Shown here: piece after piece, positions 25,000-33,532 of the stretch
How positions within the stretch are numbered: position 1 is the first letter of the stretch
Layout of the letters: every line of letters begins with the position of its first letter
Source: Cryobacterium psychrophilum
Lineage (GTDB): Bacteria > Actinomycetota > Actinomycetes > Actinomycetales > Microbacteriaceae
DNA length: 64,000 bases
Assembly (NCBI RefSeq): GCF_004365915.1
Contig: NZ_SODI01000001.1
Span: 3,038,001 to 3,102,000 of the forward strand
Direction: 5' to 3'
Notes under the pieces: generated by a model
Seen by the model: the letters and a program-made list of their open reading frames with translations, nothing else
What the model was told of the DNA's origin: nothing
Databases searched by the model: none
Made by a program: the position numbers and the translations under genes

Positions 25000-25102
25000 C
25001 ACGGCGGCCCTCGCCAAGACTTGCCACGGCAGCCGCTCAGGATGCCGCGGCGAGAGTATGAAACGTGTTCGGGCGAATCCGGCGCCCACGTGAGGAGCAT
25101 CT

Positions 25103-25880
25103 GTGGGTGCGAATTCCCATATGGAACGGTACGGGCAGGTCGCCGAGATCCTGGCCCGTCACGGACTCGGTTTCTTGGTGGGCGTGTCCGGACCGCAGCG
25201 GTGGGTTCCCTCTCACCACGGCATTCTGGGACACGAGCAGCGCGAGCAGCCATACACCAATCCGGAGCATCTCCGGCTGGCGCTCGAGGAACGGGGTGCC
25301 ACCTTCATCAAGCTCGGACAGTTGTTGTCCACTCGATCCGATCTGCTGCCGCCCGAATACCTGACCGAGCTGTCCCGGCTCCAGGACGCGGCATCGACGG
25401 TCCCCGGAGAAACGATTCGGGAGCTTATCCGGCTGGAGCTTGGTGCGAGTCCGGAGGACCTGTTCGGAGCATTCGACTCGACCCCGTTGGCGAGCGCCTC
25501 GATCGGCCAGGCGCACCTGGCCAGGTGAGGGACGGCACTCCTGTCGTTGTGAAAGTCAGACGGCCGGGTGTCGTCGCCCAGGTCGAAGAGGACCTCGAGA
25601 TCCTGCAGAACCTGGCCGCCCATGCGAGTCGGCGCTGGGAGGCAGCGGCCGAGTTTAACCTGACCGGCATCGTTGCCGAATTCGCGAGAACCCTGCCGGC
25701 CGAGCTGGACTACCTGCAGGAGGGGCGAAACGCGGAGCGTTTCGCGGAGAACTTTGCGAAGGATCCGTACATCCGGATACCGCGGGTCTTCTGGGCCACC
25801 ACAACCTCGCGCGTGCTGACGCTGGAGCGCATGACCGGTTTGAAGGTCGATGACCTCACCCGGCCACCGACAGCGACTCA
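25103..25880 (+). pseudogene. ABC1/UbiB-family kinase, frameshifted and truncated
   Basis: The first 141 codons (GTG start, GAGGAG 5 bases upstream) read the ABC1 N-terminus: ERGATFIKLGQLLSTRSDLL, then ASIGQAHLAR, and stop at 25526-25528. The continuation is in the next frame: RDGTPVVVKVRRPGVVAQVE, LPAELDYLQEGRNAERF, VLTLERMTGLKV. Loss of one base near 25523 (AGG-CTG-AGG to AGG-TGA-GG) explains the break. After GLKVDDL near 25860 the kinase homology ends against the neighbouring gene, so half of the family's usual ~500 residues is missing. Confidence 0.85.
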
Positions 25881-25974
25881 AACCAGTGGCGTCCAGGTGC
25901 CGCCCTTGTCGGTGCTCACCTACACCGCGGCGTTGTTGCCGCTGAGCGCCGCGGCGTCGAGCGTAGTCACGAGG

Positions 25975-27564
25975 TCAAACGTCGCGTCGACGACGAGCGA
26001 GAAGCACGGCGAGGATCATGCCGACGAGTCCAAGACCGGAGACAGCGAGTTCGATTCCCCGCCCGGCAACCATGGCAAGAGTGACCGTTTGGCTCAGCGG
26101 CACGTCCTGAACCATTGCACCGGGTTCGAATGTCGGCAGGCGATCAATTGTGCCGCCATCGGGGGCGATGATCGCCGAGGTTCCCACGGTTGACGTGTTG
26201 ACCAGGCTGCGGCCGGTTTCGATCGCTCGCAATCGAGCGATAGCCAGCTGTTGCACACTCTGATCGGTTCGGCCGAAGTCCGCGTTGTTCGTCGGCGCGA
26301 GGATGATGTCAGCACCACCGGCAATCATCTGCCGGATGAGATTGTCGTCCACGATGTCAAAACAGATCGCGAGCCCAGCGGTCACACCGTTGATATCGAA
26401 CACATTGTCGCGAGTACCGATTGTGAAATCGCGTGGGATCAGGGCGAACAAATCTGGGGCCAGGGGGGACCAGAACTCGCGGTCAGGGATGTACTCGGCA
26501 AAGGGAACCGGATGTATTTTGTCGTACTGATCGACCGCGTTGTCCCCGCCCTTCCACAGGAGGAGACTGTTGAACGTGCGGCTACCATCGGTCGTGATGG
26601 TTCCGGTCACAATCGGCGCGTTCATTTCTTTGGACACACGGTTGAGAAGTGCGGCAGACTCGCTGCGTTCCAGCGGGTTGAGGTCGGAAGCGTTCTCCGG
26701 CCACACCACAAGGTCGACGGTCCTCCCGTAGAGAGGTTCAGTGGCCGCGACATGGTCCTGCAGGATCTGACCCGGCGTGTATTCGGCGAACAGCGCGGCA
26801 TCCGCGTTTCCCTGAACGGCGGCGACACGAATGGTCCCCGAGGTGACCACCGGAAACGCTGGTATGGAGAGCATCAGCGCGATCAGCCCGACTGGAGCCA
26901 TGCTCCGGATGACACGTTTTCGAGCGACCGGCTCCCGCGCCACCTGTACGATAAGGGCGCTGATCCACGCGAGCAGGAAAGACAGCCCTGAGATACCGAC
27001 CCACGCCACCAGCTCACCGAAGGGGCTCTCCGACTGGGAAAACGCGAGCCGACCCCATGAGAATCCACCATACGGCCAGTTGCTCGTGACGTACTCCCGC
27101 AGGGTCCACAGTCCAGCAATGACGACAGGGGTCAGGCCGAGGCGCCCCCATGGTCCGGCAAACGCACGGTCGGCGAAGCGCCAGGCGAACGCCATGATTG
27201 CGCAGCCCAGTGCGAAGAAGATCGACTGCAGTCCTGCCAGAGCCAGCCAAGGCACGGGCCCCAGATAGATTGTGATCCACAGGATGTGAGTTCCCCAGAA
27301 CGCGAAGCCACCGAGCACACCAACTGCGAGTGCCCCCCACCCCCGTCGGCCGACGAGGGCGAGGAAGATGAGCGGGGTGCCGACGAAGATGAGCGGCCAC
27401 CAGCCCAGGCCCGGGAACGCGAGGGCGTTCAGCACTCCTCCGACCCCGGCGACACCGGTGGCGATCCAGAGCGGAAGCCCATTCCGCTGATCGGTCACCT
27501 TCGGCGAGGGGAGCTGTGGCAGCGCAATCGTCCGGTCGTGCTCAATTTGTGTAAGCAAGGACAC
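25975..27564 (-). CDS. lnt: apolipoprotein N-acyltransferase
   Basis: 529 residues. About six N-terminal membrane helices are followed by a nitrilase-type domain with the complete catalytic triad: Glu290 in VWPENAS, Lys349 in QYDKIHPVPFAEYIP and Cys401 in AICFDIV, and a C-terminal helix. Lnt adds the third acyl chain to lipoproteins at the outer face of the membrane. The GTG at 27564 lies inside the end of the multicopper oxidase gene (23-base overlap), so both belong to one operon. Its linkage to metal-resistance lipoproteins rather than to core genes suggests a dedicated copy. Confidence 0.92.
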   Translation of the reverse strand: MSLLTQIEHDRTIALPQLPSPKVTDQRNGLPLWIATGVAGVGGVLNALAFPGLGWWPLIFVGTPLIFLALVGRRGWGALAVGVLGGFAFWGTHILWITIYLGPVPWLALAGLQSIFFALGCAIMAFAWRFADRAFAGPWGRLGLTPVVIAGLWTLREYVTSNWPYGGFSWGRLAFSQSESPFGELVAWVGISGLSFLLAWISALIVQVAREPVARKRVIRSMAPVGLIALMLSIPAFPVVTSGTIRVAAVQGNADAALFAEYTPGQILQDHVAATEPLYGRTVDLVVWPENASDLNPLERSESAALLNRVSKEMNAPIVTGTITTDGSRTFNSLLLWKGGDNAVDQYDKIHPVPFAEYIPDREFWSPLAPDLFALIPRDFTIGTRDNVFDINGVTAGLAICFDIVDDNLIRQMIAGGADIILAPTNNADFGRTDQSVQQLAIARLRAIETGRSLVNTSTVGTSAIIAPDGGTIDRLPTFEPGAMVQDVPLSQTVTLAMVAGRGIELAVSGLGLVGMILAVLLARRRRDV

Positions 27565-28984
27565 CCATCATTCCGGCTTCGCCATGGTAGAGGTTGTGGC
27601 AGTCGGTGAGCCACCGGCCGGGGTTGTCTGCGTCGAAATCGACGCTGAGGGTCCGACCTGGGAGCACGATCGACGTGTCTTTGCGGGGGCCACCGTTGGA
27701 ATGCTGGTAGGTGTGTCCGTGCAGGTGCATGGGATGCCACATCTCGGTCGTATTGACGAAGTTAACACGTACCCGTTCGCCGGCGCTAATCGGGTGTGCG
27801 TCGTTCATCGGGTTGTCGTGCGAGAACCGTCGACCGTCCAAAGACCAGTTGTATGTGGTCATGCTGCCTCGCAACCTGATCGTGAGCTCACGGTCAGGCG
27901 ATCTGGTGGGCAAGGCGACGTCGGATGCCGCGCGCAGTTTGTCGACGGTTGCCAGGCGGCCTGACAGTTCGGGGACGATGACAGTGGTCGGCGGTGTGGT
28001 GCCAGCGCTTGTTCGAACGACCGCGAATGCCCGGTTCTGCTTCCCCTCAGCTTCGGCGACGAAGGCGAATACCCCGTCTCCCATGGCGACGATCACGTCG
28101 TAGCGCTCACCCATACCGAGAAGGACCGAATCAACCTCGACCGGGTCAACAGGGAACCCTTCGGTGTGGGTGACGGTCAAGTGATGGCCGGCCAGAGCGA
28201 CCCGGAACGCAGTATCGCCCCCGGCGTTGATCAGGCGGATGCGCACACGCTTTCCCGGCGCCGATGCGTATGTTTCCGGGTCGGCGGGTGGACGACCGTT
28301 GATCAGGTAGTGCGGGTAGTACACATCGCCGGCATCGCCGCCAAGGACATTTGATTTCGCGCCCATCAGCATGTTCCCCATTCGGATACCCATGTCGTCC
28401 ATGTAGCCCATGCCCTTCGACAGGTCGGCGAGAACCTCCGGCGGAGTTGCCGTGACACCGTCGAGCCAGTCGTCGAGGATGACGACCCATTCGTCGTCGT
28501 AGGCCAACGGTTCCTTCGGATCTTCGACGATCAGGGCACCGTAGAGACCGCGGTCCAGTTGAGTCCCCACGTGGGGGTGGAACCAATAGGTACCCGCGTG
28601 CGGCGCGTGGAACTGGTAGCGGAACGACGATCCCGCGGCGATGGCCTTCTGGGTGAGATTCGGCACACCGTCCATGTCATTGCGCAGCGCGACCCCATGC
28701 CAGTGAATTGAGGTCGGTTCCGGTAGGGCATTCTCGATGGTGGCGCCCAATGCGTCGCCCTTCTTCAGGCGGATGATGGGGGAGGGGATGGAACCATAGC
28801 TCCACGTCGGGGCGGTGGTGCCGGCCAGGTCGAGGGTGCCCGTTCCAGCGCGCAATGCGACTCGTGTGGTCGCTCTCGACCCCTTCCGTGCAGCTTCAGT
28901 TTTGCCCACCGACGATGATGTGGGCGAGACGAACGTGGGTGCGGGGGTGCACGCGGACAAGGCAAGAAGCGTCGCGCCGGACAT
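27542..28984 (-). CDS. multicopper oxidase (lipoprotein), start region damaged
   Basis: At least 480 residues, three cupredoxin domains. Copper motifs are SIHWHG, YWFHPH, HPMHLHGH and DCHNLYHGEAGMM; the last has Asp where the first His of HCH is usual. These enzymes oxidise Cu(I) outside the cell. The only in-frame start, ATG at 28984, leaves 11 residues before the lipobox LSAC, too short for export. The frame stays open upstream with a twin-arginine-like RRGRFYRL and FFLEALGL but has no start codon; an ATG at 29111 is in another frame. A net one-base shift between 29111 and 28984 is the likely cause. Confidence 0.82.
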   Translation of the reverse strand: MSGATLLALSACTPAPTFVSPTSSSVGKTEAARKGSRATTRVALRAGTGTLDLAGTTAPTWSYGSIPSPIIRLKKGDALGATIENALPEPTSIHWHGVALRNDMDGVPNLTQKAIAAGSSFRYQFHAPHAGTYWFHPHVGTQLDRGLYGALIVEDPKEPLAYDDEWVVILDDWLDGVTATPPEVLADLSKGMGYMDDMGIRMGNMLMGAKSNVLGGDAGDVYYPHYLINGRPPADPETYASAPGKRVRIRLINAGGDTAFRVALAGHHLTVTHTEGFPVDPVEVDSVLLGMGERYDVIVAMGDGVFAFVAEAEGKQNRAFAVVRTSAGTTPPTTVIVPELSGRLATVDKLRAASDVALPTRSPDRELTIRLRGSMTTYNWSLDGRRFSHDNPMNDAHPISAGERVRVNFVNTTEMWHPMHLHGHTYQHSNGGPRKDTSIVLPGRTLSVDFDADNPGRWLTDCHNLYHGEAGMMGVLAYTN

Positions 28985-29107
28985 CCAGTTCAGTCCGAGC
29001 GCTTCGAGAAAAAACGGAATGCCGGGCGCGAGGCGGTAGAACCGGCCGCGCCGAGCCCCGCACCACGGCGAACCGGAAGAGGGAGATAGAGCAGAAGTCG
29101 TTCATGC

Positions 29108-29226
29108 TCATTTCGGTTCGTGTCCTGCGACGATGGCCCCGGCCATCAGGAGCAGACCACCGGTCGGGTAGCCGGCGACAGCGTCGGCTTCGTGTGGCGG
29201 TCGGTCTTATCGTGTGGGCTTGTCAT
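29108..29226 (-). pseudogene. possible small ORF, frameshifted
   Basis: ATG at 29226 with GGAG about 8 bases upstream opens MTSPHDKTDRHTK; a hydrophobic ending (AGYPTGGLLLMAGAIVAG) is in the neighbouring frame and stops at 29108-29110, overlapping an ATG (ATGA) that would start the multicopper oxidase. The layout suggests a ~40-codon small membrane gene with one frameshift. No homology is recognised. Confidence 0.35.
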
Positions 29227-29263
29227 GGTTAGGTCTCCGTGTCTCGAGGGGGTGTGGCTGGTT

Positions 29264-29440
29264 TTACAGGCCGGATCCTGAATGCAGGCCCTGGAAGAAA
29301 AAGTTCACGATGCCGAGGATGAACATCACCACGGAGCCGCCGCCCCCGTTCGTACCCGCCGTGCCGCTTGCGCAAGCACTGAGCGTCAGGGCCGCGGCCA
29401 GCGCGGCGGCCGTGAGGATGGACGAGCATGTTTTGAGCAT
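29264..29440 (-). CDS. 58-residue lipoprotein
   Basis: MLKTCSSILTAAALAAALTL is a clear signal sequence ending in the lipobox LSAC (Cys23), followed by a Gly/Thr/Ser spacer (25-36) and a hydrophobic segment (VVMFILGIVNFFFQGL, 37-52). It is shorter than usual gene-calling limits. It lies just upstream of the multicopper oxidase on the same strand and is probably the first gene of that operon. The small size, lipid anchor and second hydrophobic patch suggest a membrane-surface accessory protein. Function unknown. Confidence 0.65.
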   Translation of the reverse strand: MLKTCSSILTAAALAAALTLSACASGTAGTNGGGGSVVMFILGIVNFFFQGLHSGSGL

Positions 29441-29702
29441 TGCTCTTCAAATCAGTGTCAATCGTTTAAGAAACCGAGCGGCCGTTGGACACGGCAAAGT
29501 CACGCAGCCAGGTGCTGGCGCGTGAGCGGGTTCGTCTAAAGGCGACTGATGGAGAGCAGGGTCAGGCTGGGCCGGTACACCTGGAGCGGGATGATGCGGA
29601 CTGAGCGCACAACGAGACCGCCGGCGTCAAGCAGACGCGCGTACACCGACGGCTGCCGCGCGAAACGGATGAGAGCCATGACGATGAGCAGCGCCGCACA
29701 TG
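29441..29702. other. 262-bp gap with possible gene remnant
   Basis: On the - strand, 29536-29700 reads a protein-like tail (ALLIVMALIRFARQPSVYAR, then LLDAGGLVVRSVRIIPLQVY and a stop) with no credible start; it directly follows the ATPase relic. The rest carries the upstream region of the 58-residue lipoprotein gene. Confidence 0.35.
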
Positions 29703-29985
29703 TCACCTCAGCTCGGACGGGTTGGCTACGCACAGTACAGACCTCTCGACAGTGCCCGAGGGTCTGCCCGGCCGGAAACGACGCAGCCTCAGACTGTTGC
29801 CCACCACAAAGACCGACGACAGCCCCATCGCAGCCCCCGCGACCAGGGAGTTGAGCAGGCCGAGCATGGCCAGCAGGCCGCTGCGCACGAGGGTCAGGTC
29901 GCTGGCCTCGATCGCGATATCCGTTCCGGTGCCCCTCGCGATGCCGAGGTCTGCCGGCGAGGCGCAGAGCAGTATTCATGATGCC
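29703..29985 (-). pseudogene. relic of copper P1B-type ATPase C-terminus
   Basis: The frame reads [20 protein letters not shown] then jumps to [20 protein letters not shown] and [18 protein letters not shown]. In intact CopA-type pumps these two blocks flank membrane helix 7 and about 35 residues, which are missing here. Just upstream, another frame has VGIMNTALR in place of the VGDGIND hinge. Only the C-terminal end survives and it is frameshifted and internally deleted. Confidence 0.75.
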
Positions 29986-30144
29986 GACGAACATCGGGGG
30001 GCTTGCGCACTCACGAGCACCTGCTTGCGTCCCCGCCCCGACTATCGCGCCGACGTTGACCCGGGACGCAGGATTCAAAGAGGAGTACTCTCTGCACTAA
30101 CGGTCCGGTATGGACGGGCGGCTCGGTCCGAGGGGAAGAAGAAC

Positions 30145-30591
30145 ATGACTACTGATCCAGCTCCGAGCTCATCGACGGGGCCCCACCCCGCCTCACAGCC
30201 GGAAACGACTCCCACGCCCCAGCGTGATCGCTCTCCCGGGAAACCAATCGCGAAACAGGGCGGTTCCCCGGAGCGGCCCGCGGTCGATGTGACGAGGGCC
30301 GGGATGATCTGGGTTGCCGTGATCGCCGGGCTGGCCGTGCTGGTGCTGTTGATCATTTTCATCCTGCAGAACGAGGATCGCGTGACCGTGCACTACCTTG
30401 GCGTGGCAGGCGAGTTGTCACTGGGGATGGCGCTGTTCATCGCGGCCGTCGCGGGCGGAATTCTGGTCGCGATCGCCGGGGCGACGCGTATCCTCCAGCT
30501 CAGAAGTCAACGCCGCCACTCGAAGGGCAATCCGGCGGCCTCGCCGGGGCCTGCGGCAACCGATGGGCAGGAACCGAAGTCCGCGTCCTGA
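30145..30591 (+). CDS. LapA-domain membrane protein
   Basis: 148 residues. A disordered Pro/Ser/Thr-rich N-terminus (1-55) precedes two membrane helices (about 58-80 and 95-117) joined by a loop (NEDRVTVHYLGVAGELSLG) that matches the LapA/DUF1049 family, followed by the RILQLRSQRR end. In enterobacteria LapA homologues work with LPS assembly factors; the role in actinobacteria is not established. ATG at 30145 has AGGGGAAGAAG upstream; the much longer open frame to the left is shadowing the ATPase relic. Confidence 0.82.
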   Translation: MTTDPAPSSSTGPHPASQPETTPTPQRDRSPGKPIAKQGGSPERPAVDVTRAGMIWVAVIAGLAVLVLLIIFILQNEDRVTVHYLGVAGELSLGMALFIAAVAGGILVAIAGATRILQLRSQRRHSKGNPAASPGPAATDGQEPKSAS

Positions 30592-30730
30592 GCCTTTGCA
30601 TGCCGCGGGACCGCGGTTGGTTCGTGGTCGGCGCCGGGTTTTCCCCGAGGCGAGCAGCCGACGGGCGCCTTCCGCGACGGTGAGGTTCTCCGGCAGGGAA
30701 CGTTCGAACGTTTCCATGACCGAGCGAAGC

Positions 30731-31342
30731 TCAGAGCGTTCGCAGGGTGCGACGCAGAAGCTGTGACGTGGACGCGAGCGTTTCGGCCTGGTCTTTGCCT
30801 TCGTTCCGGATCCAGCGCATCGCCGTGTAGCGCAGTACGCCGAGGATCGCGTGGGTGAGCAGGTCGGCCTGGTCTCGCAGCTCGGCCTCGTCGCCGTCCG
30901 GTCCGGCTTCCCGCCGACGACGCAGGTAGATGAGATCCCCGACGTCGGCCGTGATCCGGTTCATTCGGTCCATCTGCTTAAGCAGTAGCCGAGGGTCCGT
31001 CTCAAACAGCCGCAACCGGTCGGTCAGCAGTTTCTCGTCGGAGCCGCCCGTCATGGAGCATGCGGCCACGAGCTCAAGCACCTCGGCAAGCAGGTCCGGC
31101 CCATCGGCCGCGATGAATGCCCGGGCCTTGCCCTCATCAATTTTCGGCGGTTCGGCTCCGACAACAGCCGCTTCCTTCGTCTTGAAATAGTTGAAGAACG
31201 TGCGCTGCGAAATACCGCTCGCCTCGCAGATCATGTCAACGGTAACCCGGTCGAAGCCGTGCTCGAGGACGAGGGAAACCGCATTGCGTTCCAGGCGTTG
31301 CCGGGTCGCTTGATGCTTCTCCTCGCGGGGCGTTGCGGTCAT
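30731..31342 (-). CDS. TetR-family regulator of the adjacent ABC transporter
   Basis: 203 residues. The helix-turn-helix reads TRQRLERNAVSLVLEHGFDR then GISQRTFFNYFKTKEAAVVG. It starts 22 bases after the permease gene on the same strand, so it is likely the last gene of the transporter operon and represses the promoter at 33.46-33.50 kb, where two matching palindromes lie. Confidence 0.88.
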   Translation of the reverse strand: MTATPREEKHQATRQRLERNAVSLVLEHGFDRVTVDMICEASGISQRTFFNYFKTKEAAVVGAEPPKIDEGKARAFIAADGPDLLAEVLELVAACSMTGGSDEKLLTDRLRLFETDPRLLLKQMDRMNRITADVGDLIYLRRRREAGPDGDEAELRDQADLLTHAILGVLRYTAMRWIRNEGKDQAETLASTSQLLRRTLRTL

Positions 31343-31364
31343 GGGTCTGCCTCGTCCTTCGGTT

Positions 31365-32660
31365 CTACTCGTAGCGCAAAGACTCGATGGGGTTGGCTTT
31401 CGCCGCTCGCTGAGCGGGCAGGGTGCCCGACAGGAACGCGATCGCCATCACGAGCAGTATGATCAGCGCCACGGAGGTGGGTTCAAAGAGCAGGATATTG
31501 AGCCCGGGCAGGTCGGCCAGGAGTCCGGTGGAGAGAACGTTGCTGAGGATCGAACCCGCAGCGATGGCCACACCCGCACCGAGCGCGCTACCGAGGAACC
31601 CGATCACGATGGCCTCGAGGCTGAACAGCATGTACACCTTGCCGCCGCCCATTCCCATGGCCTTCATCAGGCCGATTTCCCGCGTACGTTCCTGCACGCT
31701 CATCAGCAGCGTGTTGATGATGCCAAAAGCGGCGGCGACGAGCGCGATCACGGCGAAGGCGTTGAGCACGCCGACGATGCCGTTGATGACGGTCTGCACC
31801 GTGCCGAGCTGGTCCGCAACCGTTCTGGCCGTCAAACCGTCATCGGCGAGGGTCGACTGCAGCGCGAGCACGGCGTCGGGGGAGAGGTCCTTGTCGAAGC
31901 GTGCCGTCGCCCCGGCGTAGCGGGCCGATCCGGTGTCGATGCCCGCCGACTGCACGGTGGCGAGCTCATCGGTCAGTGCCGCATTGGCTCCGGCTCCGGA
32001 GGCGAGAATGCTTTCGAGGGACACGCCAACGACCGTGGCATCCACGCTCTGGCGCTCGCCGAGCACGTCGGTGATGCCGATCTGCACGGTGGAGCCCACG
32101 GCTGCCGAGTCCGATGCGAATCCGAACGGTTTCACGTAGCTGTCCGGAAGAATGAGCTGAAAATCGCTCGCCCCATGGTCGAGCTGGGCGCCGGCGGTGA
32201 GGTCGGCCGTGGTGACACCGGATGCCGGGTTGATCGTGAACTCGTACTTCGTGCTGTCGCCGCTGGCCACATAGTCGGGTGCGAGACCGCGGATCGGATC
32301 AACGGACTTGATGCCGTCCGTGCCGGAGATGGTTGCCAGGTCGGCGTCTGTCAGCGCGCTCGTCGCTCCCGGAGGACCGCCGAAACCGCCGCCGGTTGCG
32401 GCCCCTGAGGTGGCCGGGTCGTACTCGACGGGTCCGGCATCGGCGGGAGCGGCATCCGCTTTCGGCGTCACGATGAACACGTCGGCGGCGCCGAGCGACC
32501 CCACCTGCGCATCGACGTACTCGGAGACGCCGGCGCCGACGGCGGTGGTGAGCGTGAGGGTGAACGCGCCCACGAAGATGGCAAGAACCGTCAGCGTCGT
32601 GCGGAGCTTGCTGCGGAAGGTGTTGGAAATCGCGGTGGCGACGAGGTCGGTGGCTCTCAT
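31365..32660 (-). CDS. ABC transporter permease, FtsX/MacB type
   Basis: 431 residues. An N-terminal membrane helix (TDLVATAISNTFRSKLRTTL then TVLAIFVGAFTLTLT) is followed by a large extracellular domain (about 45-290) and three C-terminal helices with the FtsX block (AAAFGIINTLLMSVQERTRE then IGLMKAMGM). The family couples ATP use to extrusion of lipids, peptides or drugs, or to mechanical work on lipoproteins. The start overlaps the ATPase stop (ATGA). Confidence 0.92.
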   Translation of the reverse strand: MRATDLVATAISNTFRSKLRTTLTVLAIFVGAFTLTLTTAVGAGVSEYVDAQVGSLGAADVFIVTPKADAAPADAGPVEYDPATSGAATGGGFGGPPGATSALTDADLATISGTDGIKSVDPIRGLAPDYVASGDSTKYEFTINPASGVTTADLTAGAQLDHGASDFQLILPDSYVKPFGFASDSAAVGSTVQIGITDVLGERQSVDATVVGVSLESILASGAGANAALTDELATVQSAGIDTGSARYAGATARFDKDLSPDAVLALQSTLADDGLTARTVADQLGTVQTVINGIVGVLNAFAVIALVAAAFGIINTLLMSVQERTREIGLMKAMGMGGGKVYMLFSLEAIVIGFLGSALGAGVAIAAGSILSNVLSTGLLADLPGLNILLFEPTSVALIILLVMAIAFLSGTLPAQRAAKANPIESLRYE

Positions 32661-33418
32661 GCCGCACCTCCTTCAGTCTTGACGGCGGCGTGTGCGGCGG
32701 CGTGTTTGTGTGTGGCGCGGGTGGGGGACGACGTGGTCTCGTTGATGATGAGACCGTCGCTGATGTAGATCTGGCGGTCACAGCGCGCGGCGAGCTCCTC
32801 GTCGTGGGTGACGATGACCAGCGTGATGCCCTGGTCGCGGTTGAGCGCGAACAGGATGTCTTCGACCGTGCGGCCGGTCGCGGAGTCGAGGTTTCCTGTG
32901 GGCTCGTCGGCAAAGATCACCCGGGGGTTGTTGACGAGGGCGCGGCCGATGACCACGCGCTGTTTCTGGCCGCCCGAGAGAGTCGTGGCCTTCTTTGCGG
33001 CCTTGTCGTCTAGTTCGAGCTGGCGCAGAACTTCCATGCCCCGTGTGCGGCGGGCCTTGCCGCCAATGCCGGCAATCTTCAGCGGCAGGATCACGTTGTC
33101 GAGAACGCTCACGTTGGGCGTGAGGAAGAACTGCTGGAACACGAAGCCGAATTCCTTGTTGCGCAGTTCATTGACGGCCCGCTTGGAGAGGCTTCGTGCG
33201 TCCTGGCCGGTCACGCGAATCGTGCCCGTTTCTGGCGCGTCGAGGAGGGCGAGCAGGTGCATGAGTGTGGACTTACCGGATCCGCTCTTCCCGACGATGG
33301 CGATGCTCTCTCCCGGCGCCACCTGTAGGGAGACCCCCTTGAGCGCGTCGAAACGGCTCGACCCCGACCCATAGGATTTCTCCAGATCATGCGCGTCGAT
33401 TACCCAATCGGCTGGCAT
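32657..33418 (-). CDS. ABC transporter ATP-binding protein, MacB/LolD type
   Basis: 253 residues. Walker A GKSGSGKST is at about 43-51, Q-loop FVFQQFFL near 92, signature LSGGQKQRV near 146, Walker B VIFADEPTGNLD near 170, and the switch His in VTHD. The tail is His/Ala/Thr-rich. ATG at 33418 is preferred because the ABC domain begins directly after it; an in-frame GTG at 33445 is possible. Forms an operon with the permease and TetR gene. Confidence 0.92.
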   Translation of the reverse strand: MPADWVIDAHDLEKSYGSGSSRFDALKGVSLQVAPGESIAIVGKSGSGKSTLMHLLALLDAPETGTIRVTGQDARSLSKRAVNELRNKEFGFVFQQFFLTPNVSVLDNVILPLKIAGIGGKARRTRGMEVLRQLELDDKAAKKATTLSGGQKQRVVIGRALVNNPRVIFADEPTGNLDSATGRTVEDILFALNRDQGITLVIVTHDEELAARCDRQIYISDGLIINETTSSPTRATHKHAAAHAAVKTEGGAA

Positions 33419-33460
33419 TGTGCCCCGTTCCCCGTTGTCTGTCACCGCGGTCCGGTGATT

Positions 33461-33495
33461 TGCAGTAACTGCACTCTAGATTGCAGAAGCTGCAA
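33461..33495. promoter_or_regulatory. paired TGCAG palindromes upstream of ABC operon
   Basis: TGCAG-TAA-CTGCA (33461-33473) and TTGCAG-AAG-CTGCAA (33481-33495) have centres 21 bases apart, two helical turns, so a pair of TetR dimers could bind the same face. They lie 43-77 bases upstream of the ATPase start. Confidence 0.6.
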
Positions 33496-33532
33496 ATTGG
33501 CTGAGATTGAGGGGAATGTGGCCAGAATTCGA

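Noticed and set aside
29536..30078. 180-codon - strand frame as one gene
   Set aside because: It mixes the ATPase relic in a wrong frame with an unrelated tail, has no plausible start, and the ATPase motifs lie in another frame.
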